From: CBDBON01 sp965208395
GTDB taxonomy: Bacteria; Chloroflexota; Dehalococcoidia; Lucifugimonadales; CBDBON01
Direction: 5' to 3'
NCBI GenBank assembly: GCA_965208395.1
Contig: CBDBON010000003.1
Location: 186,001-250,000 of the forward strand
DNA: 64,000 bases
In this document: positions 26,395-34,790 of the stretch, piece after piece
Position numbering within the stretch: the stretch's first letter is position 1
Layout of the letters: each line of letters starts with the position of its first letter
Notes under the pieces: generated by a model
Seen by the model: the letters and a program-made list of their open reading frames with translations, nothing else
Database searches by the model: none
What the model was told of the DNA's origin: nothing
Translations under genes and position numbers: made by a program

Positions 26395-27051
26395 CTACCG
26401 GGCCATCGAGAGCATCTGCTTGGCCACGGTCACCAAGTCGTCGTCCTCGCTGAGCGTGATTGCGTACTCCAGGTCGGGGACGGCCAGCTCCGGCTCTTCC
26501 ATAACCAGGTGCACCTGGCCCCTAAGCAGGTAGTATCGGGCCGTCTTCGGCGCCAGCTCGATCGCGGTAGACAGGTCGGCTATGACGCTTTCGAACTCTT
26601 CGAGTCCGAAGTACAGTCTGGCCCTCTGGTAGTATGCGTCGGTGTACTCGGGGTCCAGCTGCACCGCCCTGGTGAGAGCCAGGATCGCGTCGTCGCTCAG
26701 CTCCTGGGCGGCCATGATGAGTCCCCGGTGGTAGTAGGCAGAGGCAATTTCGGGGTCCAGCTCCAGGGCTCTGGAGAGGTCTTCCAGCGCCGACTCCAAC
26801 CGGTTGTAGCGGTAGTAGACGTAGGCTCGGTCTGAGTAGGCCTCGGCCAGCCCGGGGTTCAGATCCAGAGCGTGTGAGTAGGCTTCGTAGGCGCCCTGGA
26901 GGTTCCCCTGCTCCTGCCGCTGCAGTCCGAGCCTGTGGGCGTCGGCCGCCTCCTCTTCTGGAGTCGTCTCTGCGCCGCACGCGGCCAGCAGCAGCACGGC
27001 GGCCGCCAGGCTCACGGCACCAACGAAGATCCGGACTATCCGACGGGCCAC
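26395..27051 (-). CDS. TPR-repeat lipoprotein
   Basis: A 218-residue exported lipoprotein: basic N-terminus, hydrophobic stretch and lipobox LLAAC with Cys25, then about five tetratricopeptide repeats (for example AYEAYSHALDLNPGLAEAYS and ALTRAVQLDPEYTDAYYQRA). TPR domains mediate protein contacts; the partner is unknown. It starts with GTG overlapping the stop of the MBL remnant by one base (TAGTG), so its translation may be coupled to that relic. The MFS transporter gene follows after 20 bp. Confidence 0.85.
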   Translation of the reverse strand: MARRIVRIFVGAVSLAAAVLLLAACGAETTPEEEAADAHRLGLQRQEQGNLQGAYEAYSHALDLNPGLAEAYSDRAYVYYRYNRLESALEDLSRALELDPEIASAYYHRGLIMAAQELSDDAILALTRAVQLDPEYTDAYYQRARLYFGLEEFESVIADLSTAIELAPKTARYYLLRGQVHLVMEEPELAVPDLEYAITLSEDDDLVTVAKQMLSMAR

Positions 27052-27284
27052 TAGACGAGCCCCTCAAGAGGGGCGAGGGCCGGTTGCGTGCAGTACTCCC
27101 AGTCAGCCCGCGGCACCAGGTAGCGGGCGTTCAGGAAGTTGGGTCCCCAGTCGCTCATGTTCCATCCGACGTGACTGGGGTGGATGTGTGTCGTCACCAC
27201 TAGGTTGCCCGTACCGCCGTTGCCCTGACCGTCCGTCACCGAAACGAGCTCGACGTTGCCGACACTCACCTTATGGGTAGCCAC
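27051..27284 (-). pseudogene. remnant of an MBL-fold metallohydrolase
   Basis: A 77-residue product that starts like a family of MBL-fold hydrolases (MATHKVSVGNVELVSVTDGQG), skips directly to the metal-site strand VVTTHIHPSHVGWN, continues NARYLVPRADWEY and then stops. Compared with the ~280-residue family as I know it, about 80-90 residues are missing in the middle and the whole C-terminal half is gone. The HxHxDH motif has Ser in place of Asp. A strong ribosome site (GGGGAGGGG) precedes the GTG start, so the relic may be kept to initiate translation of the downstream TPR gene. Confidence 0.7.
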
Positions 27285-27417
27285 GGTTCCCCTCCCCTGT
27301 CGAACATGATGACCACGAGCCTCATTCTACGTTCTGGCTGTCTTCCGCGCTACTGCGGCGAGCAATCTCCTGTATCCTAAAGAGAGAGTGTTGCTGCGAT
27401 AGTGCGAAGGAGAAGAG

Positions 27418-28341
27418 ATGGAAACGAGGCCGTTGGGCAGAGACGGGCCGCAGGTGCCAGTGATGTGCTTCGGCGCCTGGGGCATCAGCGGGACAATGGG
27501 GTCGATGACCGACGAACGGGCCGTAGCCGTGACGGAGGCCGCCTTGGACGCCGGTCTGACATTCATAGACACGGCAGAGGGGTACTCCGCCAGCGAGTCA
27601 GTCATCGGCAGGATCATCCGGGGAAGGCGGGACCGCCTCTTCCTGGCTACGAAGCTCTCCGGCGACCACTCGCTCGATCACATGCAGTCCGCCGTCGAGA
27701 ACAGTCTCGCTGCTCTGGGCACCGACTACATCGATCTGTACCAGCTCCACCGTCCCGACCCGGAGCGTCCCATCGATGAGACGATGGGAGAGTTGATGAG
27801 GCTCAGGGATCAGGGAAAGATCAGGTACGTAGGGGTGTCGAACTTCTCCGTGGAGCAGATCGAGGAGGCTCTGCCGTATGGTCCCATCGCGTCCGCGCAG
27901 CCGCTCTACAACGTGCTGCAGCGCGCCAACGGAGAGAGACTCATCCCCTGGTGCCACGAGCAGGGCATCGGCGTCCTGTGCTACTCGCCTCTCGGCAAGG
28001 GCCTGCTGACCGGACGGTACCGTCCGGGACACCGATTCGAATCCGGAGATATCCGCAGCGAGGACCGGATCAGCGTCTGGCAGGGGGAGAACTTCGAGAG
28101 GATCTACGCCGTGACGGAGCGTCTCAGGGAGTGGGCTGAAGACCACGGCCGCGACATCGTGCAGCTGGCTATAGCCTGGACCTTATCGGTCCCGTCGGTC
28201 ACGTCTACTCTCGTGGGCGCGCGCAGTCCCGAACAGGTATACCATAACGTCCAAGCTGCCGACTGGCGTTTGACCGATGCCGAGCTGGCTGAAATCGACC
28301 AGGTTCAGGGGGACTTTAGACTCCCCCACGAGAGCTGGTAG
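27418..28341 (+). CDS. aldo/keto reductase
   Basis: A 307-residue NADP(H)-dependent TIM-barrel oxidoreductase. The catalytic residues are visible as Asp and Tyr in FIDTAEGYS, Lys in LATKLSG and His in LYQLHRPDP. The cofactor-binding C-terminus has VPSVTSTLVGARSPEQV. The start has AAGGAGAAG upstream. It resembles the general-stress YhdN/IolS-type group rather than the potassium-channel beta subunits. The natural substrate is not deducible. The gene stands alone on the plus strand between two minus-strand units. Confidence 0.9.
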   Translation: METRPLGRDGPQVPVMCFGAWGISGTMGSMTDERAVAVTEAALDAGLTFIDTAEGYSASESVIGRIIRGRRDRLFLATKLSGDHSLDHMQSAVENSLAALGTDYIDLYQLHRPDPERPIDETMGELMRLRDQGKIRYVGVSNFSVEQIEEALPYGPIASAQPLYNVLQRANGERLIPWCHEQGIGVLCYSPLGKGLLTGRYRPGHRFESGDIRSEDRISVWQGENFERIYAVTERLREWAEDHGRDIVQLAIAWTLSVPSVTSTLVGARSPEQVYHNVQAADWRLTDAELAEIDQVQGDFRLPHESW

Positions 28342-28348
28342 CGTCGGC

Positions 28349-28711
28349 TCAGGAGAGGACGCTGCCCTCGTATAGCTCGAACCGCTGGCGGATCATGTCG
28401 CACGCGCCCTGGACGCCCTCCAACACCTGCTCCGGCGTCAGACCCTCGGCGAACGTGCCGGTGATGCCCTCGACGTCCCAGGAGGCCGTCACCCTGGCCC
28501 TGTAGAGCCACCGCGTGTAGCCTCGGATCCAGTCGTGAACATACTCAGACGCCTCGCGTGTAATGGGCACGACCTTCCCCCACGAGTCGGTGACGCGAAG
28601 GCGAAACGCGGGCGCCTGCCCGTTTGGACCGGACGCCTCGATGACGAAGACGACGCCGGCCTTGGGAAATGCCAGGTTGATGCTGATGTCAGTCGCGGAT
28701 CCGGATGCCAT
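28349..28711 (-). CDS. small protein of unknown function
   Basis: A 120-residue protein I do not recognise. It has no signal peptide or membrane helix. Strand-like hydrophobic stretches (AGVVFVIEASG, FRLRVTDSWGKVVPI) suggest a compact alpha/beta or beta fold. The ATG at 28711 has GGAGG 9 nt upstream. It lies downstream of the enoyl-CoA hydratase gene on the same strand, separated by a copy of the interspersed hairpin repeat, and may be its operon partner. Confidence 0.55.
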   Translation of the reverse strand: MASGSATDISINLAFPKAGVVFVIEASGPNGQAPAFRLRVTDSWGKVVPITREASEYVHDWIRGYTRWLYRARVTASWDVEGITGTFAEGLTPEQVLEGVQGACDMIRQRFELYEGSVLS

Positions 28712-28743
28712 CGATGGTAACCTCCGTGAATCTCTCTGTCTTG

Positions 28744-28786
28744 TCCCTTCCCTGGCTCCGCGGGGGAAGGTCAGGTTGGGGACTCC
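28744..28786 (+). repeat. interspersed hairpin repeat, copy C
   Basis: A TTCCCTGGCTCCGCGGGGGAAGG core followed by TCAGGTTGGGGACTCC. It shares the GGCTCCGC loop and the GGGGGAAG arm with copies at 20044 and 57610, but the tail is more diverged. It separates the enoyl-CoA hydratase gene from the next small gene. Confidence 0.5.
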
Positions 28787-28801
28787 CCTTCTCCGAGTCG
28801 T

Positions 28802-29617
28802 CTAGGAGCCGCCCCCCGACTTCTCCTTTCGCGTCGCGTGCAGGAACGGCATGTTCTTCGCGGGATCTATGGGTCTCCGTTCCAGGAAGGCAAGACGACG
28901 CTCCTCCGCCTCCTCCGACTCCTCGTAGTCCGGGAAGTAGCGCTTCGTGGGAGCAGCAATCTCCTCCATGTACTGCGTCACCTCGTTGAAGGTGATCTTC
29001 TGTAGCTCCAGGATGATGGGGCTGTTGTTCTTTAGCAGGTTGCAATAGCGGATCACCTCGTCCCTCAGCTGCTCGGGCGGCACCACGGAGTTGGCGAGCC
29101 CCATGTCGAGGGCCTGCTGGGCCGAGTACTGCTGAGTGACCATCCAGATCTCGCGCGCTTTCTTTTGGCCGACGATCTGGGCGAGATAGCCCACCCCCCA
29201 GCCGGATGCCGGGCTCCCGACCCTGGGACCCGTCTGGCCGAACGTTGAGCGTGTCGACGCGATCGTGAAGTCGCACATGTAGGCGAGGATGTGTCCCGCG
29301 CCTATCGCGAAGCCGTCGACCATGGCGATGACCGGCTTAGGCATGTCCCGGATCAGGGACTGGAAGTCCACCTCCGCCGAACCGTGGTACTCCACCGTGC
29401 TCCGGTCCTCGCTCTGGTCTCGTCCCGATGAGAAGGCGTTCGGCCCCGATCCTGAGATGACCACGACCCGGACCGCGTCGTCATCGTCGGCGTCCTGGAG
29501 GGCGACCGACATCTCGTCGGTGGTCCTGCCCCGCGTCGCGTTGTATACCTCAGGGCGGTTGATCGTCAACCAGGCGATGCCGTCGGACTTCTCGTAGATT
29601 ATGTCGGTGAACTGCAA
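28802..29617 (-). CDS. enoyl-CoA hydratase/isomerase family protein (BadI/MenB-like)
   Basis: A 271-residue crotonase-fold protein. The N-terminus (QFTDIIYE...GIAWLTINRPEVYNATRGRT) and the GQTGPRVGSPASG segment match the subgroup containing 1,4-dihydroxy-2-naphthoyl-CoA synthase and 2-ketocyclohexanecarboxyl-CoA hydrolase, rather than plain enoyl-CoA hydratases. The oxyanion loops AFSSGRDQ and GFAIGAGHILA are present; the C-terminus has the DYEESEEAEERRLAFLERR helix of that group. It begins with TTG, 6 nt after a strong GAGGAGG. Without other menaquinone or aromatic-degradation genes nearby, MenB and BadI roles cannot be separated. Confidence 0.8.
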   Translation of the reverse strand: MQFTDIIYEKSDGIAWLTINRPEVYNATRGRTTDEMSVALQDADDDDAVRVVVISGSGPNAFSSGRDQSEDRSTVEYHGSAEVDFQSLIRDMPKPVIAMVDGFAIGAGHILAYMCDFTIASTRSTFGQTGPRVGSPASGWGVGYLAQIVGQKKAREIWMVTQQYSAQQALDMGLANSVVPPEQLRDEVIRYCNLLKNNSPIILELQKITFNEVTQYMEEIAAPTKRYFPDYEESEEAEERRLAFLERRPIDPAKNMPFLHATRKEKSGGGS

Positions 29618-29701
29618 GACTGGCCTCCTCGGTTCTGTTGGTCGTTGAGCAGCGGACGTATCATACCCGATGGCGGTCGCGTTTCAAAGTAGACTGTTGG
29701 G

Positions 29702-29707
29702 TATAAT
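29702..29707 (+). promoter_or_regulatory. -10 hexamer immediately before thiL
   Basis: A consensus TATAAT ends 6 nt before the thiL ATG at 29714, so transcription would begin at or next to the start codon, giving a leaderless mRNA. No ribosome-binding site or TPP riboswitch is visible. Confidence 0.5.
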
Positions 29708-29713
29708 GCTCCA

Positions 29714-30760
29714 ATGATCGTCGCTGAAAAGGGCGAGTTCGAGTTGATCGAGACGCTTGCCGCCGTCTGCGCCCGGCGTAACGGGGAGCAGCTGGACAGC
29801 CTGGGCGCGCGGGGCTTTCGGCTGCAGCTTTCCATAGGCGACGACGCCGCCGCCTGGGACTCGGCGCCCGGCTCCACCGTCTTCACCACGGATACCCTGG
29901 TCGACGGGGTCCACTTCGACCTGAGCCGGGTCCGGTGGAACGACCTCGGGTGGAAGTCGGTGGCCGCCAGCCTCAGCGACGTCGCGGCGATGGGCTGCGC
30001 GCCTACCTTCTCGGTGGTGACCCTGGGGCTGCGCCCCGACCTCCCCGTACGCGGACTGGAGGAGATGTACGAGGGCATGCAGGACGCCTGCGCCCGCTAC
30101 GGCGGCGCAATAGTCGGCGGCGACGTCGTCCGCTCACCCGTCTTTTTCATCACCGTCTCGATGCAAGGCGCCACCGGGTGCTCGACCGTGCTGACTCGTA
30201 GCGGCGCCTCGCCTGGGGATAAGGTCGCCGTCACCGCCCACCTCGGCTCCTCGGCGGGAGGTCTGCTCGTCATGCGGGACGCCTGCCGATGTGATTCCCC
30301 CGCAGCCCTGTCCCTGGTCGATGCGCATAACCGTCCCCAGCCTCGAGTCGAGATGGGCGCGGTGCTGGTGCGCGCGGGCGCGACGGCGGCCATCGACGTG
30401 AGCGACGGACTGGTGGACGACCTAGGCAAGCTGGCGAAGGCCAGCGGAGTCGACGCCGCCATACGCTCAGACCTCGTTCCAATCCACCCGTCCTTACGGG
30501 AAGTCTTCCCGGACCGGGGGCTCGACCTGGCGTTGAGTGGAGGCGAGGACTACGAGCTGCTGTTCACGGCCTCATCCGAGACGATGGTCGACATAGTGGC
30601 ACGGTCGGAAATACTGGTGACGGTGATCGGCGACATCTCCGAAGGTGTAGGCCGCGTCACCGTTAGAGACTCGGACGGCAGAGTGATCGTTCCACGGGAC
30701 CATGGATGGGACCATTTCGCGTCCCCTGCTCCCTCCTCTCGCTCGACGGGAGAGGACTGA
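29714..30760 (+). CDS. thiL: thiamine-monophosphate kinase
   Basis: ThiL phosphorylates thiamine monophosphate to thiamine diphosphate. The 348-residue protein has the ATP/metal-binding motifs of the PurM-like superfamily: IGDDAAAW, TDTLVDGVHF, LSDVAAMGC, GGDVVRSP and IDVSDGLVDDLGKL, with GGEDYELLF near the C-terminus. SelD belongs to the same superfamily but has an N-terminal Cys/Sec-Lys motif that is absent here. Its last ~10 codons lie in a repeat-like hairpin. The acyl-CoA ligase gene follows after 10 bp. Confidence 0.9.
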   Translation: MIVAEKGEFELIETLAAVCARRNGEQLDSLGARGFRLQLSIGDDAAAWDSAPGSTVFTTDTLVDGVHFDLSRVRWNDLGWKSVAASLSDVAAMGCAPTFSVVTLGLRPDLPVRGLEEMYEGMQDACARYGGAIVGGDVVRSPVFFITVSMQGATGCSTVLTRSGASPGDKVAVTAHLGSSAGGLLVMRDACRCDSPAALSLVDAHNRPQPRVEMGAVLVRAGATAAIDVSDGLVDDLGKLAKASGVDAAIRSDLVPIHPSLREVFPDRGLDLALSGGEDYELLFTASSETMVDIVARSEILVTVIGDISEGVGRVTVRDSDGRVIVPRDHGWDHFASPAPSSRSTGED

Positions 30761-30770
30761 GGTGAGGGTG
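30724..30770 (+). repeat. hairpin repeat at the thiL / acyl-CoA ligase junction
   Basis: CTCCCTCCTCTCGCTCGACGGGAGAGG forms a stem, followed by ACTGAGGTGAGGGTG. This has the same plan as the 20044/57610 repeats (pyrimidine arm, loop, purine arm, TGAGRTGRGGGT tail). It encodes the last codons of thiL and supplies the GAGGTGAGGG ribosome site of the next gene. Confidence 0.45.
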
Positions 30771-32345
30771 ATGTCACGCCCGAGGCCGTCGCTGGCTCCC
30801 TACTCCCGTTTCCCGGTGCAGGAGCTCCTGCGCCGCACCGCGGCGAGGCTCCCGGAGAAGATCGCCGTGATAGACGATGAGCGTCGCTTCACCTTCCGGC
30901 AGCTGGAGGAGTACAGCGGCAGGCTCGGCGGGGCGCTCGCCTCGTTCGGCGTCCGCAGAGATGAGCATGTGGCGCTCCTGGCCCCCAACTGCGCCGAGTT
31001 CGTAATCGCCTTCTACGGCATACTGAAGGCCGGCGCCATAGTCACGACAATCAACTCCGGCTACCGTGAACGTGAGATCGCACACCAGCTCAACGACAGT
31101 GGTGCCGAGGTCGTGATCGTGCACGCCGACCTGAGGCCCGTCCTGGAATCGGCGCGTGAAGAGGCCCCCGGGCTGCGCCGTGTGGTGCCGATAGAGCCAG
31201 CCGCACTCCCCGGCTCCTTCTGGGACGCCATCGATCGCGCTTCAGCCACTGCCCGGCTCCCCGTCGCAAGGACGGACGAAGACGTCGCCGCGCTGCCTTA
31301 CTCCAGCGGTACGACGGGCCTGTCCAAGGGGGTGATGCTTACCCACGCGAATCTTGTCTCCAACGTGGAGCAGATGGTGGGCCGGGAGGGAGAGGAGTCG
31401 GTCCCGCGGGAAGACGACGTGATACTGGTGCATCTCCCGCTGTTCCACATCTATGGGATGAACGTGCTCATGAACCCGGCCGTCACTGTCGGAGCCACCC
31501 AGGTCATGATGGGCCGCTTCGATATGGACCGGTTCCTTAGCCTAATCTCGCGCCGCAGGGTGACTCAACTCTTCACCGTTCCGCCCGTCGGTCTGGGCGT
31601 GGCGCAGTACCCAGGCGTGTCGGACCACGACCTCACCTCGCTCAGAGTGGGGTTCTTTGGCGCCGCTCCGATGTCGGCGGAACTCCAGCTCCGCGTGGAA
31701 GAAGCGCTGGGATGCACGATAATCCAGGGCTATGGCATGACCGAAACCTCGCCTCTGGCGAACTCGGACTTTCTCGAGCCGGAGCGGATCAGACGGGGCT
31801 CCGTCGGGCCGGCGGCTCCGGACACGGAGGAGAGGGTAGTCGACGTAGAGACCGGCACAAGGGTGCTCCCCGTCGGTGAAGTCGGGGAGTTGATGATACG
31901 CGGTCCCCAAGTGATGAGGGGATACTACGACAACGCTGGGGCTACCGCAGAGACCTTGACCGACGACGGCTGGCTGCACACGGGTGACATCGCCCGCATG
32001 GACGCTGACGGGTACGTCTGGATTCTCGACCGGAAAAAGGAGCTGATCAAGTACAAGGGCTTCCAGGTACCCCCGGCGGAGCTGGAAGGCCTGATGCTGG
32101 AGCATCCAGCCGTGACGGACGTGGCGGTCATAGGGAGGCCCGACGTCGAGGCGGGTGAGATCCCCAAAGCCTTCGTCGTTCCCAGGACAGGCGTCGAGGT
32201 GGACGAGGACGCGCTGGTACGGTTCGTGGCCGGCAAAGTCGCCACCTTCAAGCAGGTGAGGGAGGTGGAGTTCGTCGGCACCATCCCCAAGAGCCCGTCG
32301 GGCAAGATACTCCGGCGTCTCCTCAAGGAACGGGAGGAGATATAG
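30771..32345 (+). CDS. acyl-CoA synthetase (AMP-forming), 4-coumarate-CoA ligase type
   Basis: A 524-residue ANL-superfamily enzyme that activates a carboxylate as acyl-AMP and then makes the CoA thioester. It has the P-loop-like motif YSSGTTGLSKGVMLTHANL, GYGMTETSP, and the hinge and C-terminal domain WLHTGDIARMDADGYVWILDRKKELIKYKGFQV, with the catalytic lysine in PKSPSGKILRR. The sequence resembles 4-coumarate:CoA ligases, but the acyl specificity is unknown. The ATG at 30771 is preceded by GAGGTGAGGG; a codon at 30702 inside thiL is unlikely. Confidence 0.88.
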   Translation: MSRPRPSLAPYSRFPVQELLRRTAARLPEKIAVIDDERRFTFRQLEEYSGRLGGALASFGVRRDEHVALLAPNCAEFVIAFYGILKAGAIVTTINSGYREREIAHQLNDSGAEVVIVHADLRPVLESAREEAPGLRRVVPIEPAALPGSFWDAIDRASATARLPVARTDEDVAALPYSSGTTGLSKGVMLTHANLVSNVEQMVGREGEESVPREDDVILVHLPLFHIYGMNVLMNPAVTVGATQVMMGRFDMDRFLSLISRRRVTQLFTVPPVGLGVAQYPGVSDHDLTSLRVGFFGAAPMSAELQLRVEEALGCTIIQGYGMTETSPLANSDFLEPERIRRGSVGPAAPDTEERVVDVETGTRVLPVGEVGELMIRGPQVMRGYYDNAGATAETLTDDGWLHTGDIARMDADGYVWILDRKKELIKYKGFQVPPAELEGLMLEHPAVTDVAVIGRPDVEAGEIPKAFVVPRTGVEVDEDALVRFVAGKVATFKQVREVEFVGTIPKSPSGKILRRLLKEREEI

Positions 32346-32392
32346 CTGTTCAGACTCCGTGAGAGATTACCAGGATGCATGGAGGTGCGCAG

Positions 32393-33088
32393 TTGGGAAG
32401 ATACTACGACGAGACGGTAATGCCCGACGAGCTGAGACGGTCGTACGACGTATATGACCGCATTGATTCTCTCGGCATCGACCTAGGCAGCTTCGAGGAG
32501 GATGTCGTCTCCCTAGCCAAGCCGCATCCGGTCAAGGCCTTCGTGCCCTACGCCGGCGCCGTGCTCCACGAGAGCGGTCTCGTCTATCTCTCCGGACAGG
32601 GTGGCGGGCAGAGGCCAATGGACGACGCGAGCGACCCTGCCGTCGACGCCGGTCGGCTCGGCGCACAGAAGGCGGCCGACGATCTGATACGGCGGCTGCA
32701 TTGGACGCTGAGCTGTGGAGGGGAAGGCGACCTGAACGACGTCCTCTATACGGTCAGCGCGCTCGCCCTGGTAGTGTCACCGGGAGGCGGGGCCTTCGGA
32801 AAGGCTCCGCAGGTGGTCAACGGCTTCTCTTACCGATGGCAGTCGGTCTTCGGGGGCGTCTTCAGCGACTATGCCGTCGACGGCGTAGACCCGGGCGGCC
32901 TCTCCGGCATGCACGCGCGCATGGCGATGGGAGGCGCGGACGGGGCAAGCTCCATCGGTGCGGACATGGTCGTCGCGGTCCCGCCTCCGCTCGCCGTGGA
33001 GATCATCCGCCGGCGCGGCTGGTACTTCCCCCTCCCGCCCGGCATCCTGCATAAGGTCAGGGCGGAGCGCGGCTCGGATGCCCCCTGA
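32393..33088 (+). CDS. RidA/YjgF-family-like protein
   Basis: A 231-residue protein whose core matches the RidA/YjgF/Rid trimer fold (GLVYLSGQGG, then GAQKAADDLIRRLHWTLSCGGEGDLNDVLYTVSALALV). It carries N-terminal and C-terminal extensions, making it nearly twice the usual 125 residues. RidA hydrolyses reactive enamine/imine intermediates, but the active-site arginine is not evident, so activity is uncertain. The TTG at 32393 has GGAGG 7 nt upstream; ATG at 32375 is an alternative. The 3' end overlaps pncB by 11 bp. Confidence 0.65.
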   Translation: MGRYYDETVMPDELRRSYDVYDRIDSLGIDLGSFEEDVVSLAKPHPVKAFVPYAGAVLHESGLVYLSGQGGGQRPMDDASDPAVDAGRLGAQKAADDLIRRLHWTLSCGGEGDLNDVLYTVSALALVVSPGGGAFGKAPQVVNGFSYRWQSVFGGVFSDYAVDGVDPGGLSGMHARMAMGGADGASSIGADMVVAVPPPLAVEIIRRRGWYFPLPPGILHKVRAERGSDAP

Positions 33089-34457
33089 ACCTCCCCCGCA
33101 CTCAGGAGGCCCCGACATCTCCCAGTCAAGAAAAACTCTCTTCGCAGACCTGTACCAGCTTACGATGGCGCAGGCCTACTGGAGCAGCGGCCGCACGGCG
33201 GACGCAGTCTTCAGCCTCTTCTTCCGCACCCTGCCGCCCGACCGCGGCTACCTGGTGCTGGCCGGGCTCGAAGATGTACTGGAGCAGTTGTCGACCTTTC
33301 GCATAGGCACGGACCAACTCTCCTACCTGTCGTCTCTTCGACTCTTCGACGAGAGGTTCCTTTCGCACCTCGCCGGCCTGCGCTTCACCGGCGCTGTGAG
33401 GGCCATGCCGGAGGGCTCGATCTTCTTCGCGGAAGAGCCGGTCGTCGAGGTAACGGCGCCGGTGATAGAGGCCCAGATCGTCGAGACCCTGCTTCTCAAC
33501 CAGGTGCACTACCAGACTCTGCTGGCGACCAAGGCATCGAGGGTCGTACACGCCGCGCAGGGCAGGACGGTGGTCGATTTCGGCGCGAGGAGGACCCACG
33601 GTACGGAGGCTGCTGACGCCTTCGCTCGCGTCAGCTACATGGCCGGATTCGCCGGAACGAGCAATCTGCGTGCCGGAGAGCGGTACGGCATTCCGGTGTT
33701 CGGGACGATGGCGCACTCCTTTGTCGCCACCTTCGAGCGGGAGGCCGACGCCTTCCGCTCGTATGCGGAAGCATTTCCCGACACGAGCACCTTCCTAGTG
33801 GACACCTACGACACCCTCGGAGGCGTGGAGAGCGCGATAGAGGTGGCGCGGGAGATGGATACTCACGGCCGGGCGCTGCTCGCGGTCCGCCTCGACAGTG
33901 GAGATCTCCTGGAGCTGTCGCTCAGGGCGCGGACCATGCTGGACGGGGCAGGATTGAGCCATGTCCAGATATTCGCCAGCGGTGGACTCGACGAGCTCCG
34001 AATGAGCGAGCTGGTCGATGCGGGCGCTCCGATCGACGGCTTCGGAGTCGGGACGAGGGTCGGCGTCTCGGCAGATGCGCCGGCGGCTGACGCCGTCTAC
34101 AAGCTGGTGGAGTACGACGGTAACCCGATCACGAAGCTGAGCCCGGGAAAGGAGACGCTCCCCGGCCCCAAGCAGGTGTTCCGCTTCACGGACGCGGACG
34201 GCCGGTACGAGCGGGACGTCATTGCGACAGCCGGCCACACTGAGCCGGGCGGATCGCCCCTGCTCGTCGAGACGATGAGAGGAGGCGAGCGGACAGCCTC
34301 CGTGCGGCCGCTCGATGAGCTGCGGCGGCATTTCACACGTGACATCGCGAGGCTCCCCACAGCCCACCGAGCATTGAGGGCGCCGGAGCCCTACCGGGTG
34401 GAGAACAGCGCCCGGCTGGAGGAGCTCCGCGCGTCCGTCTATCGCCGGCTTTCCTAA
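33078..34457 (+). CDS. pncB: nicotinate phosphoribosyltransferase
   Basis: The enzyme makes nicotinate mononucleotide from nicotinate and PRPP in NAD salvage. Family motifs are FADLYQLTMAQAYW at the N-terminus, VDFGARRTHGTEAADAFARVSYMAGFAGTSN, AVRLDSGDLLELS and DGFGVGTRVGVSADAP. The length of 459 residues is normal. The start at 33078 overlaps the end of the preceding RidA-like gene; in-frame codons further upstream encode the antisense-like shadow of that gene. Nicotinate is a product of the CinA/PncC-type amidase route, although the cinA copy here looks degenerate. Confidence 0.93.
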   Translation: MPPEPPPHSGGPDISQSRKTLFADLYQLTMAQAYWSSGRTADAVFSLFFRTLPPDRGYLVLAGLEDVLEQLSTFRIGTDQLSYLSSLRLFDERFLSHLAGLRFTGAVRAMPEGSIFFAEEPVVEVTAPVIEAQIVETLLLNQVHYQTLLATKASRVVHAAQGRTVVDFGARRTHGTEAADAFARVSYMAGFAGTSNLRAGERYGIPVFGTMAHSFVATFEREADAFRSYAEAFPDTSTFLVDTYDTLGGVESAIEVAREMDTHGRALLAVRLDSGDLLELSLRARTMLDGAGLSHVQIFASGGLDELRMSELVDAGAPIDGFGVGTRVGVSADAPAADAVYKLVEYDGNPITKLSPGKETLPGPKQVFRFTDADGRYERDVIATAGHTEPGGSPLLVETMRGGERTASVRPLDELRRHFTRDIARLPTAHRALRAPEPYRVENSARLEELRASVYRRLS

Positions 34458-34484
34458 TCCTGCAACTGTTGAGACTTGCGGGGC

Positions 34485-34790
34485 TTATTTCCATTGGCTG
34501 GGCCTTCTTACCGACCAGGGGGCCATGGCGGTAATGATCGCACCTTCGCTGGGCCGGGTACCGTCGCCCAGGTGGCTCTTGAGAAGGGCGTAGACGCGGG
34601 TGAGGGTCGGCACGCCTACGGTCCAGTCCCAGTTGTCGCGGATGATGTCCTGGGCGACGTCCTGAGGATTGCCGGGCTGTTCGACGATGCGGTGCCATCG
34701 GGCGGAGACCCTCTCGGCGAAGTCGCGGACGGCGAGGGTGGCCCGCTCCCTGGTGTATTTTCGTTCGAGCGCACGGAGCCGCGCTACCAT
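34485..34790 (-). CDS. hypothetical protein downstream of the HTH gene
   Basis: A 101-residue, basic, probably helical protein with no family I recognise. It starts with ATG overlapping the last codons and stop of the HTH gene, so the two are translationally coupled. The pair looks like a small mobile or phage-derived unit: a terminase-small-subunit-like HTH protein followed by a short basic partner. There is no signal peptide or membrane segment. The C-terminal part contains GDGTRPSEGAIITAMAPW. Confidence 0.55.
   Translation of the reverse strand: MVARLRALERKYTRERATLAVRDFAERVSARWHRIVEQPGNPQDVAQDIIRDNWDWTVGVPTLTRVYALLKSHLGDGTRPSEGAIITAMAPWSVRRPSQWK

Noticed and set aside
28028..28050. tRNA T-arm-like GATTCGAATCC
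   Set aside because: It lies inside the aldo/keto reductase coding sequence, and no acceptor stem or D-arm can be formed around it.
29714..30760. selD (selenophosphate synthase), suggested by the presence of selA
   Set aside because: The motifs and length fit ThiL, and the N-terminal Cys/Sec-Lys active-site motif of SelD is missing.
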